From Anoxynatronum sp033549305 (GTDB lineage: Bacteria; Bacillota; Clostridia; Peptostreptococcales; Tindalliaceae), in assembly GCA_033549305.1 (NCBI GenBank), contig JAWSUV010000001.1, positions 1 through 64,000 on the forward strand: a stretch of 64,000 nucleotides of DNA, written 5' to 3'. This document shows positions 15,645 through 24,013 of the stretch, in pieces. The notes beneath the pieces are model-generated. The model made no database searches and had not been told where the DNA came from. It was given only the letters and a program-made list of their open reading frames with translations. Made by a program: the position numbers and the translations under genes. The stretch's first letter is position 1. Every line of letters begins with the position of its first letter.

Positions 15645-17192
15645 CTATTTTGCGTATTCCACTGCTCGTGTTTCCCGGATCACATTAACCTTAATTTGCC
15701 CGGGGTATTCCAGTTCTGATTCGATACGTTTTGTCAGGTTGCGAGCCAGCATTACAATTTCTGAATCGCTGTAGGATTCCGGTTTAACCAGGATTCTAAT
15801 TTCCCGTCCTGCCTGTATCGCATACGATTTTTCGACTCCGTCATAGTCATTGGCAATTTCTTCCAATTTTTGCAGGCGCTTGATGTAAGATTCCAGTGTT
15901 TCTCTTCTGGCTCCAGGGCGTGCAGCAGAAATTGCATCCGCCGCAGTAACCAGGACTGCTTCAATGGATTGGGGTTCATAGTCACCGTGGTGAGTAGAGA
16001 TTGCGTGAATCACTTCTTTTGACTCTCGATATTTTCGCAGCAATTCCATGCCAATTTCCACATGGGTTCCTTCCACTTCATGGTCAACCGCTTTGCCAAT
16101 ATCGTGGAAGAGTCCGGCCCGTTTGGCCACTTTGATATCCGTGCCAAGCTCAGTCGCCATAATGCCTGCTAAATGGGATACTTCCACAGCATGCTTGAGA
16201 ACGCTCTGACCATAACTCGTACGGAAGCGCAAACGGCCCAGCAATTTAATCAGTTCAGGATGCACATTATGCACACCTGCATCAAAGGCTGCCGCTTCAC
16301 CTTCTTCTTTCATCATGGTTTCCACTTCGCGCTTGGCTTTGTCCACCATTTCTTCGATGCGGGCAGGATGAATTCTGCCATCGACAATGAGTTTTTCCAG
16401 TGCAACCCGGGCAATTTCGCGTCGAATTGGGTCAAACCCGGACAAAATCACTGCTTCCGGTGTATCGTCAATGATCAGGTCAATTCCGGTCAGGGTTTCC
16501 AGCGTACGGATATTGCGTCCTTCCCGTCCTATGATGCGGCCTTTCATCTCATCATTGGGCAGTTGTACCACCGTGACCGTCGTTTCCGCCACATGATCGG
16601 CAGCACACTTCTGAATGGTGTAGGTGATAATTTCTTTCGCCCGTTTCTCCGCCTCTTCTTTTGCCCTTGCTTCCATTTCCTTAATCATCATGGCAGTTTC
16701 AACCCGAATTTCTTTTTCCACATCGCGAAGCAATAATGTCTTTGCCTCTTCTCCGGTCAAACCGGACAGTTCTTCTAATTTAAGCTTTTCCTGATCCCTT
16801 AATTGCTCAAGTTGCTCGCCTTTTTCTTCAAGTTCCACCAGTTTCCGTGATAGCTTTTCTTCCTTTTTCTCAAAATTTTCAGCTTTACGGTCCAGTGTTT
16901 CTTCTTTTTGAATTAATCGGCGCTCAATCTTTTGTAGCTCATTGCGCCTTTCTCTGCTTTCTCTTTCGAATTCACTGCGAAGTTTGTGAACTTCTTCTTT
17001 TGCTTCTATCAGAAGTTCCTTTTTGGTGGTTTCCACCTCTTTTTCTGCTTCTTCAATCAGCTTTCGAGCCAGAAGTTCAGCTGAATTGACTTTACCTTCC
17101 GCAATGGATTTTCGAACAAAATAGCCGATAAGGCATCCTACAACGGCAAACAAGATGATCACACCGATAGTAATGCCATTTAATACGAAAAT
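15645..17192 (-). CDS. rny: Ribonuclease Y, probable AUU start
   Basis: Membrane-anchored endoribonuclease that starts mRNA decay in Firmicutes. Domains: N-terminal membrane segment (GVIILFAVVGCLIGYF), long charged coiled coil (about 25-200), KH domain with GRIIGREGRNIRTLE, HD domain with FHDIGKAVDHE, and C-terminal region. From 17192 it has 515 residues, close to B. subtilis RNase Y (520). The frame extends upstream, but AUGs at 17363 and 17300 lie before or within the predicted promoter. The only ribosome site, AGGAGG at 17205-17200, stands 7 nt before an AUU codon, with no AUG, GUG or UUG in frame nearby. The next GUG lies about 25 nt downstream in the membrane segment and lacks a ribosome site. 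Confidence 0.93.
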   Translation of the reverse strand: MFVLNGITIGVIILFAVVGCLIGYFVRKSIAEGKVNSAELLARKLIEEAEKEVETTKKELLIEAKEEVHKLRSEFERESRERRNELQKIERRLIQKEETLDRKAENFEKKEEKLSRKLVELEEKGEQLEQLRDQEKLKLEELSGLTGEEAKTLLLRDVEKEIRVETAMMIKEMEARAKEEAEKRAKEIITYTIQKCAADHVAETTVTVVQLPNDEMKGRIIGREGRNIRTLETLTGIDLIIDDTPEAVILSGFDPIRREIARVALEKLIVDGRIHPARIEEMVDKAKREVETMMKEEGEAAAFDAGVHNVHPELIKLLGRLRFRTSYGQSVLKHAVEVSHLAGIMATELGTDIKVAKRAGLFHDIGKAVDHEVEGTHVEIGMELLRKYRESKEVIHAISTHHGDYEPQSIEAVLVTAADAISAARPGARRETLESYIKRLQKLEEIANDYDGVEKSYAIQAGREIRILVKPESYSDSEIVMLARNLTKRIESELEYPGQIKVNVIRETRAVEYAK

Positions 17193-17298
17193 GTGGACAC
17201 CTCCTTTATGAAGTTTTTGTATTACGGTTTTCAGAACATCTCCATTTTCACCAGTGAAACGATTGAATCTTTCTAAATATTCAACTATGACATGTATC

Positions 17299-17327
17299 AT
17301 TTTATCCCTTTTTATAACGAGTGTCAA
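17299..17327 (-). promoter_or_regulatory. Strong sigma-A promoter of rny
   Basis: TTGACA (17327-17322), 17-nt spacer, TAAAAT (17304-17299). Transcription would begin near 17292, leaving a 100-nt leader before the AUU. It decides the rny start by excluding upstream AUGs. Confidence 0.88.
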
Positions 17328-17364
17328 GGCGGCATCAATAAAGGGTTTGATGGACATTTTCACT

Positions 17365-17401
17365 CAAAAAGAGGACTGCACGCTGATGCGGCAGTCCTCT
17401 T
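17365..17401 (-). terminator. Rho-independent terminator of recA
   Basis: AAGAGGACTGC and GCAGTCCTCTT form an 11-bp stem with an 11-nt loop and a T run on the minus strand (17370-17366). It separates recA from rny. Confidence 0.94.
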
Positions 17402-17450
17402 GAAGAGGTCAGACAATTAATCATTCATGCTTTCTGAAAAAAAGGTGTCA

Positions 17451-18494
17451 TTATTCCTCCGGTGTGTCTGTATCGGCAGCCGGATTTGGTGTTTCCGCTT
17501 TAACCACTCGCAGCGGCAATTTGTAGTGTTCACGGATCTGATTTTCCACAGTCAGAAATACGTCCTGATTGTCTTTGAAAAACTGTTTTGCAACCTCTCG
17601 GCCCTGTCCCAGGCGCTGGTCGCCATAACTGTACCAGGCACCTGATTTTTTCACAATATCCAGGTTTGTCGCTACATCCAGTACGTCACCTGACCTTGAA
17701 ATTCCCTCACCATACATGATATCAAATTCAGCCACTTTAAAAGGCGGCGCCACTTTATTTTTTACCACTTTCACACGGGTACGGTTTCCAAGAATATCGG
17801 TTCCCTGTTTTATGCTGTCGATTCGACGTACATCCATTCTGACTGAAGCATAAAATTTCAAAGCCCGTCCTCCAGGCGTCACTTCAGGATTTCCAAACAT
17901 AATGCCTACTTTTTCACGCAGCTGGTTGATAAAAATGGTGGTTGTTCTGGATTTATTGACGGAACCGGCGAGTTTCCGAAGTGCCTGTGACATCAATCTG
18001 GCCTGCAGCCCCACGTGGGTATCACCCATTTCGCCTTCAATCTCAGCTTTCGGAACCAACGCCGCTACAGAATCCACAACAATCACATCAATGGCTCCGC
18101 TGCGTACCAGGGCTTCTGCAATTTCAAGTGCCTGCTCGCCTGTATCTGGCTGAGACACAATTAAATTATCCACATCCACACCCAACTTAAGGGCATAGGA
18201 AGGATCCAGTGCGTGTTCCGCATCTATAAAGGCAGCACTTCCACCATTCTGCTGCGCTTCTGCGATGATATGTAATGCCAGTGTTGTCTTTCCGGAAGAT
18301 TCAGGACCATAAATTTCCACAACACGCCCCCTGGGCACTCCGCCCAGTCCCAGTGCAATATCAAGATCAATTGAGCCTGTCGAAATACATTCCATTTGAA
18401 GCTTAGATTCTTCGCCCAGTTTCATGATTGAACCTTTACCGAACTGCTTTTCAATCTGACTGATCGCCATTTCCAGTGCTTTTTTTTTGTCCAT
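17451..18494 (-). CDS. recA: Recombinase RecA
   Basis: ATP-dependent strand-exchange protein and co-protease of the SOS response. The 347 residues include the canonical start DKKKALEMAISQIEKQFGKG, Walker A GPESSGKTT, Walker B region VIVVDSVAAL, the L2 loop area INQLREKVGIMFGNPE, and KFYASVRMDVRR. It has its own promoter with a LexA-type box and ends at a strong terminator. cinA, often found before recA in Firmicutes, is absent; pgsA lies directly upstream. The ribosome site is unusual and is described separately. Confidence 0.98.
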   Translation of the reverse strand: MDKKKALEMAISQIEKQFGKGSIMKLGEESKLQMECISTGSIDLDIALGLGGVPRGRVVEIYGPESSGKTTLALHIIAEAQQNGGSAAFIDAEHALDPSYALKLGVDVDNLIVSQPDTGEQALEIAEALVRSGAIDVIVVDSVAALVPKAEIEGEMGDTHVGLQARLMSQALRKLAGSVNKSRTTTIFINQLREKVGIMFGNPEVTPGGRALKFYASVRMDVRRIDSIKQGTDILGNRTRVKVVKNKVAPPFKVAEFDIMYGEGISRSGDVLDVATNLDIVKKSGAWYSYGDQRLGQGREVAKQFFKDNQDVFLTVENQIREHYKLPLRVVKAETPNPAADTDTPEE

Positions 18495-18526
18495 GTTGTC
18501 CCAGCCTCTGCTGGTTCACCGCCTTT
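18492..18526 (-). promoter_or_regulatory. recA ribosome site with intervening hairpin
   Basis: The best Shine-Dalgarno match, AAAGGCGGTGA (18526-18516), lies 21 nt before AUG 18494. Between them CCAGC-AGAG-GCTGG (18514-18501) is a perfect 5-bp hairpin. If it folds, the effective spacing is 7 nt. A weaker AGAGG in the loop region sits 10 nt from the AUG. Confidence 0.6.
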
Positions 18527-18535
18527 CGGATGATA

Positions 18536-18547
18536 GAACGTATGTTC
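18536..18547. promoter_or_regulatory. LexA (SOS) box of recA
   Basis: GAACATACGTTC on the minus strand fits the Gram-positive LexA consensus GAAC-N4-GTTC exactly. It lies about 10 bp after the -10 box, over the expected transcription start, a usual position for repression. Confidence 0.88.
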
Positions 18548-18557
18548 AGCTTAACTC

Positions 18558-18587
18558 ATTATACCCTATGCGGGTTTATTAAGTCAA
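18558..18587 (-). promoter_or_regulatory. Sigma-A promoter of recA
   Basis: TTGACT (18587-18582), 18-nt spacer, TATAAT (18563-18558) on the minus strand, just upstream of the SOS box. Confidence 0.88.
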
Positions 18588-18663
18588 CCCGTTAACTGTC
18601 TTTCGAAAAAATTCCGTTTCAAACTGCTGTCACGAAAATTTCACGCCCTTCCGCAAAAGCCGT

Positions 18664-19209
18664 CTATTCCTTCATGATGATCTGCTTGTTCAGGTATAAA
18701 TAATCAATTCCGGAAATTACCGTAAAAACCACTGCAACGAAAATCAGAATTTGATCCATGGGAATACCGATATATCGGAATGGGAAATTATCGATTAAAA
18801 TTGCAATAATCGCGATAATCTGAGTGATGGTTTTAGCCTTGCCCCACCAACTGGCGGCAATCACAACACCTTCTGCAGCTGCCACTGCACGGAGGATGCT
18901 GATCGTGAATTCCCGCGAAATAATGATCACCACCACCCACGCCTGCAATCTCCCCATTTGAACCAGCGATATCAAGGCTGCGGAAACCAGCAGTTTATCC
19001 GCCAACGGGTCCATAAACTTACCAAGGGTTGTTATTTGGTTGCGTTTTCTGGCAATGTATCCATCCAGTGTATCCGTAAGTGCAGCGATAACAAAAATCA
19101 AGGCAGCAATGCTGACTCCATAGGGTATTCTGGCCAATAAAAAGATCATGAACACTGGAATTAAAAAAATACGCAGAATGGTTAATTTATTCGCGAGATT
19201 CAGCTTCAT
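18664..19209 (-). CDS. pgsA: CDP-diacylglycerol-glycerol-3-phosphate 3-phosphatidyltransferase
   Basis: Integral membrane enzyme making phosphatidylglycerol phosphate and releasing CMP. The 181 residues show the CDP-alcohol transferase motif (DTLDGYIAR, eight residues, G, then DPLAD) near residue 45-70 and several hydrophobic segments. The AUG at 19209 lies inside the 3' end of rimO (23-nt overlap) with no well-spaced ribosome site, so translation is probably coupled. The N-terminus LANKLTILRIFLIP fits the family, which supports this start. Confidence 0.94.
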   Translation of the reverse strand: MKLNLANKLTILRIFLIPVFMIFLLARIPYGVSIAALIFVIAALTDTLDGYIARKRNQITTLGKFMDPLADKLLVSAALISLVQMGRLQAWVVVIIISREFTISILRAVAAAEGVVIAASWWGKAKTITQIIAIIAILIDNFPFRYIGIPMDQILIFVAVVFTVISGIDYLYLNKQIIMKE

Positions 19210-20542
19210 CCGCCATCACTCCCATCAGGTCATATTCAAGAGCATCCGTGATCTGAACAGCGACAAATTCTCCCGGTTCCAATTCACGCAGTGACTGAAG
19301 ATAAACGACGCCGTCTATCTCAGGAGCATCGCCAGCGGTTCTGCCTGCATATTCATAAATGGAGTTGGTTTCATCTAAAAATTCTTCCACGAGTACTTCT
19401 TCAATCCGGCCGATCCGGGACCGCTGAATATCCCGGGAAATTTCCTGCTGGAGCTGCATGATCTCAACCTGTCTTGCTTCTTTTATCTCCTGGCTGATTT
19501 GATCTTTCAGCCTGGCGGCAGGAGTGTTTTCTTCCTGTGAGTAAATAAAGACACCCAGCTTATCAAATCGAATTTCCTGAACAAAATCTTTTAACGCTTC
19601 AAAATCAGCTTCAGTCTCTCCCGGGAAACCTACAATCAGAGTGGTGCGCAGTTTAATGTCAGGAATGGTATTGCGAATGCTTTTAATGGTTCTTGTGAGT
19701 TTTTCGCGGGTAGTATGACGTTTCATCCATTTCAGAATCTGGTCTTCACTGTGCTGAATGGGCAGATCCAGATAAGCACATATTTTTTGGCTTCTTTTCA
19801 TCACCTGCAGCAGTTCCGGCGTAATGCGTTCCGGATAACAGTACATGAGGCGGATCCATCGAATGCCATCAATATTTTCCAGTGCTTCCAGCAATTCCGA
19901 AAGCATTGGGCTTCCCTGAAAGTCCACGCCGTAACTGGTCGTATCCTGGGCGATGAGAATCAGTTCTTTCACCCCTTCTGCTGCCAGGCTGCTGGCTTCA
20001 TCCACAATTGACTCCAGCCGGCGGCTTCGAAGTGGACCGCGCAGAGCGGGAATGATACAGTACGTACAGTGATGGTCACACCCCTCTGCAATTTTGATGT
20101 AAGCCATGTGGGAAGGAGATGTGCGCACTCGTTTCAGATTCTCATGATATTCATGATCCACCTGACCTATCCGCAGTTCCCGTATTTCCTTCATGACTCC
20201 TGCCACGACATCGGCAATTTCTTCAAATCGACCTGTTCCCACCAGTCCGTCAATTTCAGGCATTTCATCCAATAGTTCCTGATGATAGCGCTCTGACAGG
20301 CAGCCGGTGACCACGAGTTTTTTCAGGTTCGCTTTTTTGTGGCGGGCTGCTGCAAGAATACGGTCAATGGATTCTTCCTTGGCACTCTCGATAAAACCGC
20401 AGGTGTTGATAACAGCAATAGTCGCTTTTTCAATGTCAGGAGTGATTTCATACCCATATTGCTGGAGAAGGCCCAGCATCATTTCAGCATCAATGAGATT
20501 TTTAGTGCATCCCAGTGATTCCAGATAGATTTTATTCTGCAT
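19187..20542 (-). CDS. rimO: Ribosomal protein uS12 methylthiotransferase RimO
   Basis: Radical-SAM enzyme that methylthiolates an aspartate of ribosomal protein S12. The 451 residues comprise the N-terminal UPF0004 domain (about 1-120, SLGCTKNLIDAEMM and VINTCGFI, cluster cysteines), radical-SAM domain with CDHHCTYCIIP (CxxxCxxC) near residue 155, and a C-terminal TRAM domain. ALRGPLRSR is typical of RimO rather than MiaB. AUG follows GAGGTAAGGG. It is 6 nt after mnmH, in the ftsK-mnmH-rimO-pgsA unit. Confidence 0.95.
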   Translation of the reverse strand: MQNKIYLESLGCTKNLIDAEMMLGLLQQYGYEITPDIEKATIAVINTCGFIESAKEESIDRILAAARHKKANLKKLVVTGCLSERYHQELLDEMPEIDGLVGTGRFEEIADVVAGVMKEIRELRIGQVDHEYHENLKRVRTSPSHMAYIKIAEGCDHHCTYCIIPALRGPLRSRRLESIVDEASSLAAEGVKELILIAQDTTSYGVDFQGSPMLSELLEALENIDGIRWIRLMYCYPERITPELLQVMKRSQKICAYLDLPIQHSEDQILKWMKRHTTREKLTRTIKSIRNTIPDIKLRTTLIVGFPGETEADFEALKDFVQEIRFDKLGVFIYSQEENTPAARLKDQISQEIKEARQVEIMQLQQEISRDIQRSRIGRIEEVLVEEFLDETNSIYEYAGRTAGDAPEIDGVVYLQSLRELEPGEFVAVQITDALEYDLMGVMADEAESRE

Positions 20543-20548
20543 ATTCCC

Positions 20549-21610
20549 TTACCTCTTCCCTGCCGCTGCAGCACCAGTTTCCTGGTGGTAAAAACCCGAC
20601 AGTGTGTCGAGCGCCTCATTCATTGTATCATATGTGATTTGCAAATCATATGTGTATTTTTGAATAGAGTGTCTGTAAAGCGGATCGTAATAATGAGTCA
20701 TCAGGTCCAGCGCAATATCATGATACCGGCCTTCTTTCAGTTTGACTTTTAACCGATTGACATGATCATGTCCCAGAAACTTCACCAGATCATTCATGGC
20801 TTTCAGCAAAGGTTCCTGCATTTGAGTAAAGGTGTCGCAATAATCATTCACCAGCTGGTCCACCCGTTGCGCCATACTGGCGTTGATGAGAATGTGTCTT
20901 CCTGATTCCATTTGCTGATGCATCGGTTTCGGAATATTCACCCTGCCGATCCGGATACTTTCGCTCTCCACAAAAATCGGTTTAGACCGGTATTCCATCA
21001 ACTGATGCACAAGGAGTGACTCAAACTGTTTCTGGGTCATTTTTTCCGATGGATGGCCGATAAAACCAAAAACTGATCCGCTGTTACGGGCCAGTGATTC
21101 CAGATCAATCACCGGAATATCAAATGCTGCCAGCTTTTTTAGTATGGCAGTTTTACCGCAGCCGGTATTGCCGTGAAGCACGATAAAACGGTGAATCTTC
21201 GGCAGCTGCTGGTCAAAGTATTCCATGATGAAACGGCGGTAGCTTTTGTAGCCTCCCACCAGTTGCGATACTTCTATTCCAAGAGAATTCAGCAATTCAG
21301 TAAAGGGGCCGCTGCGGTAGCCGCCTCTGGAACAGAACAGGATCACGCGTTTTCCTGTATTAACGCGGCGGGTCACTTCTTCCACCAAATGGTCGAGTTT
21401 GGCAGAGACATGTCGAATCCCGGTTATCTTCGCTTTTTCCCTGTTTTCCTGTTTATAGACAGTGCCAACTATGGCCCGTTCTTCATCATCGAGAATTGGC
21501 AGATTGACAGCGTCGTCGATAGTTCCCTGCTGATATTCTCCAGGCGACCTTAAATCGATGAGGATCCGGTTATCCAGCTGCATCAGTTCCTCAACTGTTA
21601 TGGTATTCAT
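20549..21610 (-). CDS. mnmH: tRNA 2-selenouridine synthase
   Basis: Replaces sulfur by selenium at the wobble uridine (s2U34 to se2U34) of tRNA Lys, Glu and Gln using selenophosphate. The 353 residues have an N-terminal rhodanese domain with the catalytic cysteine in ILFCSRGGYRSG near residue 95, then a P-loop domain with HGNTGCGKTAIL near residue 145. Length matches the family (about 360). AUG 21610 is chosen after AGAAGG; the in-frame upstream AUG lies in ftsK. It implies that the organism makes selenophosphate, though selD is not in the window. Its position between ftsK and rimO is uncommon in the Firmicutes order. Confidence 0.92.
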   Translation of the reverse strand: MNTITVEELMQLDNRILIDLRSPGEYQQGTIDDAVNLPILDDEERAIVGTVYKQENREKAKITGIRHVSAKLDHLVEEVTRRVNTGKRVILFCSRGGYRSGPFTELLNSLGIEVSQLVGGYKSYRRFIMEYFDQQLPKIHRFIVLHGNTGCGKTAILKKLAAFDIPVIDLESLARNSGSVFGFIGHPSEKMTQKQFESLLVHQLMEYRSKPIFVESESIRIGRVNIPKPMHQQMESGRHILINASMAQRVDQLVNDYCDTFTQMQEPLLKAMNDLVKFLGHDHVNRLKVKLKEGRYHDIALDLMTHYYDPLYRHSIQKYTYDLQITYDTMNEALDTLSGFYHQETGAAAAGKR

Positions 21611-21624
21611 GAAACTGCCTTCTT

Positions 21625-23976
21625 TCATTTTTGTTCGGGGTGGGTTGATGAGGTATCTTCCGGATCTGCTCCCGCATGAATGCGGTTGATTACTTTGCGG
21701 GGTTTCGTTCCTTCGTTGGGGCCCACATATCCTCGGGCTTCCATTTCATCGATCAACCTGGCGGCTCGGTTGTATCCCATTTTCAACCGCCTCTGCAGCA
21801 TGGAAATGGAAATCTGCTGGTGATCAAATGCGATGCGTAAAGCTTCCTGAAACACATCATCTGATTCATGAATTTCTGCTTCGGCCGGAGATGCATCGAG
21901 TTTTTCCATGATTTCCTCTTCATACTCCGGCTCTCCTGTCTGGGATTTGAGAAAGTCCACCACACTCCTGACTTCATCTTCTGACACAAAAGCTCCCTGA
22001 ATCCGGACCGGTTTACTCATCCCAACGGGGTGAAACAGCATATCTCCCTTGCCCAACAGCTTTTCAGCGCCGCCCATATCAATAATTGTACGGGAATCCA
22101 CCTGTGATGCTACGGCGAAAGCCACCCGCGATGGAATATTTGCTTTGATGATCCCGGTAATGACATCGACGGAAGGTCGCTGGGTGGCAATAATGAGGTG
22201 TATACCTGAGGCACGGGCCATCTGAGCCAACCGGCAGATATAATCCTCCACTTCTTTGGCGGCCACCATCATCAGGTCGGCAAGTTCATCAATAATCACC
22301 ACAATATAGGGCAGCCTTTCATCTGCGGTTTTTTCATTGAAGCCGGCGATGTCGCGAACGCCATTTTCTGCAAACTTGTGGTAACGCTCTTCCATTTCAG
22401 ACACTGCCCAGCGCAGCGCACCGGTGGCTTTTTTCGGATCGGTTACCACCGGAATCATTAGATGAGGAATGCCGTTATACTGGTTGAGTTCCACCACTTT
22501 TGGATCGATCATCAGCAGCTTCACTTCATTGGGCCGGGACTTGAACAGAAGACTTAAAATAAGCGCATTGATGCAGACACTTTTCCCGGAACCCGTTGCA
22601 CCGGCAACCAGTAAATGGGGCATTTGATTAATATCAAATACCATCGGATCTCCTGCAATATTTTTGCCCAGGACAAAGGGAAGTGGGTTGGTAAACCGTT
22701 TATACTCCGTAGAATCCAGCAGTTCCCTCAATGGGACGGAGGAGACTTCTTCATTGGGAATTTCTATCCCGATGGCTGCCTTCCCGGGAATGGGCGCTTC
22801 GATTCGAATAGAGGATGCGGCCAGATTCAGTGCAATATCATCATTCAAATTAACCACTTTGCTCACCTTAACGCCTCTGCTGGGTTGAAGTTCGTAGCGG
22901 GTGATGGTAGGCCCTTGCGTCACTTTGATTACTTTTGCTTCCACGCCGAAACTGGCCAGCGTTTCTTCCAGCAGTTTTGCTTTTGAAAGCATTTTTCTGC
23001 GGTCTGCACGCAAAAATCCTGTTTGCTTAGGGTGAAGCAAAGACAGAGGCGGAATACGATACGGCTGGTATGTGCTGGCCTCCTTTTTTAACAGTTGCAC
23101 TTTCAGCGTATCTTCTACAGTCAATGGCCCTTCGTTTATTGGTTCCTCCGCAGATGTCGGCTTCTCTTTATGCAAAACAGGCGGATCTTCTATTGTATCC
23201 ATCTTCTGTTCTCGCACCGGTTCATATTCTATCAGTTGAACAGGCTGTGAGTGTGTCTCTTTTCTTCCTTCGGTAAAGGAATTGGTTTCAACAAGTGGAC
23301 GGTGACTATTCTCCTCCTTCGTTGCCTTTTGGGGGTGTCTGGAGTCTATTCTTCGGCTCTGAAACCCAAGCCACCTCTGTCTTAATCCCCGAACCGAACG
23401 TATGACCTGTTCCGGGAAGGAAAGCCAGATGGACGCCATGGCAACCGTTGCCAGAAAAATTCCGGTGCCCATTCTGCCAATAATATACACCATCCAGTAA
23501 AGCAGCACAGCCGTTAACAGGCCGGGGCCGGTCCGATTCATCCCGTTGTTCGCGGCCTTTGCCAAGGTACTGAGATAAGATTCTCCCCGGATTGTCTGAA
23601 TAAATTCAGCATTGAACAATCCCGCCATCAGCATTACTACCGTAATCAGTACTACGGCCGAAACCATCCTGATGATGGCGGAGGGTTTATGATGTATACC
23701 AAAAAGAACAAGAGCAGTTATGACCAACAGTGCATAGGCATAGAAGTAGGCCGCACTTCCAAATACACTAAAAAATAAAGTCCGTAAGCCATTTCCCAGA
23801 AATCCGCCCCTTCCCGTATGCAGCGAGAAAATAATGATCAGCCACAATCCGGCCAGAAGAAGCATTGACACTTCGCGCGGCAATTTATACGCTTTCTTCT
23901 TACTGTCGGCTCCTGTGTTCCGCGTATTTTTGCGGGTATTTTGTTTTTTTGGGAGATTTCGCCCATTTTGTTTCAT
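21625..23976 (-). CDS. ftsK: DNA translocase FtsK/SpoIIIE
   Basis: Septal DNA pump that clears chromosomes from the division plane. The 783 residues have four or so N-terminal membrane segments (about 35-190), a charged linker (200-290), and the motor domain with Walker A GATGSGKSVCIN and Walker B VIIDELADLMM. The C-terminal gamma winged helix (LQRRLKMGYNRAARLIDEME) recognises oriented chromosome sequences. AUG follows GAGGTGG. It is 37 nt after the M16 peptidase gene. Confidence 0.96.
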   Translation of the reverse strand: MKQNGRNLPKKQNTRKNTRNTGADSKKKAYKLPREVSMLLLAGLWLIIIFSLHTGRGGFLGNGLRTLFFSVFGSAAYFYAYALLVITALVLFGIHHKPSAIIRMVSAVVLITVVMLMAGLFNAEFIQTIRGESYLSTLAKAANNGMNRTGPGLLTAVLLYWMVYIIGRMGTGIFLATVAMASIWLSFPEQVIRSVRGLRQRWLGFQSRRIDSRHPQKATKEENSHRPLVETNSFTEGRKETHSQPVQLIEYEPVREQKMDTIEDPPVLHKEKPTSAEEPINEGPLTVEDTLKVQLLKKEASTYQPYRIPPLSLLHPKQTGFLRADRRKMLSKAKLLEETLASFGVEAKVIKVTQGPTITRYELQPSRGVKVSKVVNLNDDIALNLAASSIRIEAPIPGKAAIGIEIPNEEVSSVPLRELLDSTEYKRFTNPLPFVLGKNIAGDPMVFDINQMPHLLVAGATGSGKSVCINALILSLLFKSRPNEVKLLMIDPKVVELNQYNGIPHLMIPVVTDPKKATGALRWAVSEMEERYHKFAENGVRDIAGFNEKTADERLPYIVVIIDELADLMMVAAKEVEDYICRLAQMARASGIHLIIATQRPSVDVITGIIKANIPSRVAFAVASQVDSRTIIDMGGAEKLLGKGDMLFHPVGMSKPVRIQGAFVSEDEVRSVVDFLKSQTGEPEYEEEIMEKLDASPAEAEIHESDDVFQEALRIAFDHQQISISMLQRRLKMGYNRAARLIDEMEARGYVGPNEGTKPRKVINRIHAGADPEDTSSTHPEQK

Positions 23977-24013
23977 CGTTCCACCTCAGTTCACGTCATG
24001 CAGTTCAGTACAG

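Noticed and set aside
17193..17363. RNase Y start at AUG 17363 giving 572 residues
   Set aside because: That AUG lies upstream of a consensus promoter and touches the recA terminator; the extra 57 residues have no family counterpart.
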